Shown in pieces: positions 63,113 to 64,000 of a stretch of 64,000 nt of DNA; within the stretch, counting starts at the first letter, position 1, and every line of letters starts with the position of its first letter. Position numbers and translations under genes: made by a program. A model generated the notes under the pieces. That model had not been told where the DNA came from and made no database searches. It saw only the letters and a program-made list of their open reading frames with translations. The DNA comes from Anaerolinea thermolimosa (lineage in GTDB: Bacteria > Chloroflexota > Anaerolineae > Anaerolineales > Anaerolineaceae): the NCBI RefSeq assembly GCF_001050195.2, contig NZ_DF967966.1:333411-397410 (forward strand), in the 5' to 3' direction.

Positions 63113-64000
63113 TCAGGCGAGGGGGAGGGTGAACGAGAAGGTGCTACCCTGATTCAACTGGCTGGTTGCCCAGATGCGTCCACCGTGGGCCTCTACCAGA
63201 TGCCGGGCGATGGAAAGGCCAAGCCCCGTTCCGCCGCCTGAACGGGAGCGATCACCTTTGTAAAAGCGTTCGAAAATGCGCGGCAGATCTTCGGGAGAAA
63301 TGCCCACGCCGGTATCCTGCACTGAGATGATCAGCTCACGCCCGAAAGGCCTGGCAGTGACGGTGATGGTACCCCCCGGAGGGGTGAATTTGATGGCGTT
63401 GTGGATCAGGTTCATGAGCACCTGCTGGATTCGGCCAGGATCGGCGCGCACCGCAGGCAGGGGGGTGGGGCAGTCCAGCTGCAGGGTGAGGCCGGCACGT
63501 TCGGCCTGCACCTGCATGCGCTCGGTAGCCTGGCGCAGGAAAGCCAGGGGGTCGATCTCGTGCACATCCAGCGGGGCCCGCCCCGATTCAATGCGCGAAA
63601 GCTCCAGCAGCTCCTGCACCAGCTGGGTGAGGTTATCGATTTCCGTCTCCATTTGCCGCAGGAAGCGCCGGGCAGCGGGGGGGTCTTCAAGGGCACCGGC
63701 ATTGAGCGTTTCGGCGAGGGCTTTGAGTGAGGCCAGAGGGGTGCGTAATTCGTGGGAGATGTTGCTCACAAAATCGCGCCGGATGTTCTCCAACCGGCGC
63801 AGGCGGGTGAGATCCTGGAAGACCATGACCACCGCCCCTTCCATTTCCTGCCCCAGCGGGGTGGCGACGGCCTGGATAAAGAGGTGTTCACCGGCCACCT
63901 CCAGCGAGAGGGATTGAGGGCTTTCCTGTTGCCGGCAGGCCTGCCACAGTTCCACAAACTGGTGCTGACGAACGATTTCAGTGAGAGAACGCCCGGGCGC
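63113..64000 (-). CDS. phoR: PhoR-like sensor histidine kinase, C-terminal part (5' end outside window)
   Basis: About 295 residues are visible and the frame runs off the right edge. A PAS-like segment ends before the dimerisation helix RRDFVSNISHELRTPLASLK, with the phospho-accepting His. The ATPase domain has N box QVLMNLIHNAIKFTPPGG, G1 VQDTGVGISPEDLP, F box IFERFYKGD and G2 GGTGLGLSIARHLVEAHGG, all intact. Next to pstSCAB-phoU it is most likely the phosphate-response kinase. The partner response regulator is not in the window. Confidence 0.85.
   Translation of the reverse strand, partial: APGRSLTEIVRQHQFVELWQACRQQESPQSLSLEVAGEHLFIQAVATPLGQEMEGAVVMVFQDLTRLRRLENIRRDFVSNISHELRTPLASLKALAETLNAGALEDPPAARRFLRQMETEIDNLTQLVQELLELSRIESGRAPLDVHEIDPLAFLRQATERMQVQAERAGLTLQLDCPTPLPAVRADPGRIQQVLMNLIHNAIKFTPPGGTITVTARPFGRELIISVQDTGVGISPEDLPRIFERFYKGDRSRSGGGTGLGLSIARHLVEAHGGRIWATSQLNQGSTFSFTLPLA

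Noticed and set aside
1-64000. tRNA, rRNA, insertion sequences and attachment sites
   Set aside because: None was recognised. The only transposase-like sequence is the degenerate domain in the 14732-16174 gene, which lacks the metal site and element ends.

Overview
The window looks like a chromosomal segment of a Chloroflexota bacterium, most likely class Anaerolineae. This is an inference from GC-rich codon use, short operons typical of that group, a sigma factor paired with an anti-sigma factor, a composite I-B/III-B CRISPR locus and phage-like head genes. No rRNA or tRNA gene was recognised, so the assignment is not proven.

Layout. 1-3.8 kb: the end of a surface beta-helix protein, a HerA/DUF87-type ATPase and a membrane-anchored protein. 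3.9-14.5 kb: a compact phage-derived cassette (small and large terminase, portal, a fused protease-capsid protein, a connector-like gene, a holin-like protein and two tail-tip-like genes). It has no integrase, tape measure, tail tube or lysin, and its last gene is broken by an exact 781-bp tandem duplication. 14.7-34.6 kb: chromosomal genes. These are a roadblock-like protein carrying a HUH-less TnpA-like domain, DNA polymerase I, a TPR protein, a Nudix hydrolase, a sigma/anti-sigma pair in which both genes are disrupted, DUF3054, an MFS exporter, a zinc dehydrogenase, an esterase, a double-GGDEF/RHH protein, uridine kinase, a VTT membrane protein, an M20 peptidase, a CHAD protein with two thymidylate-kinase-like genes, and two small proteins.

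34.9-57.9 kb: a CRISPR-Cas island in which everything reads leftward. From upstream to downstream: a CARF-LuxR regulator, cmr1-cas10-cmr3-cmr4-cmr5-cmr6 (III-B), a Card1/Can2-like CARF nuclease, a Csx15-like gene, cas8-cas7-cas5-cas3-cas6-cas1-cas2-cas4 (I-B, Cst/Tneap type), a leader, and one array of 82 repeats and 81 spacers. The single array and single Cas6 probably supply both effectors. Cas10 lacks an HD nuclease domain but keeps GGDD, so type III immunity should act through cyclic oligoadenylate, read by the Card1-like nuclease and perhaps by the CARF-LuxR protein. Spacers record repeated contact with related invaders: one protospacer was captured twice with a 1-nt offset, and two spacer pairs hit homologous codons of diverged genes.

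58-64 kb: the phosphate module phoU-pstB-pstA-pstC-pstS and the end of a PhoR-like kinase, all leftward. Outside the array no stretch over 300 bases lacks a gene.
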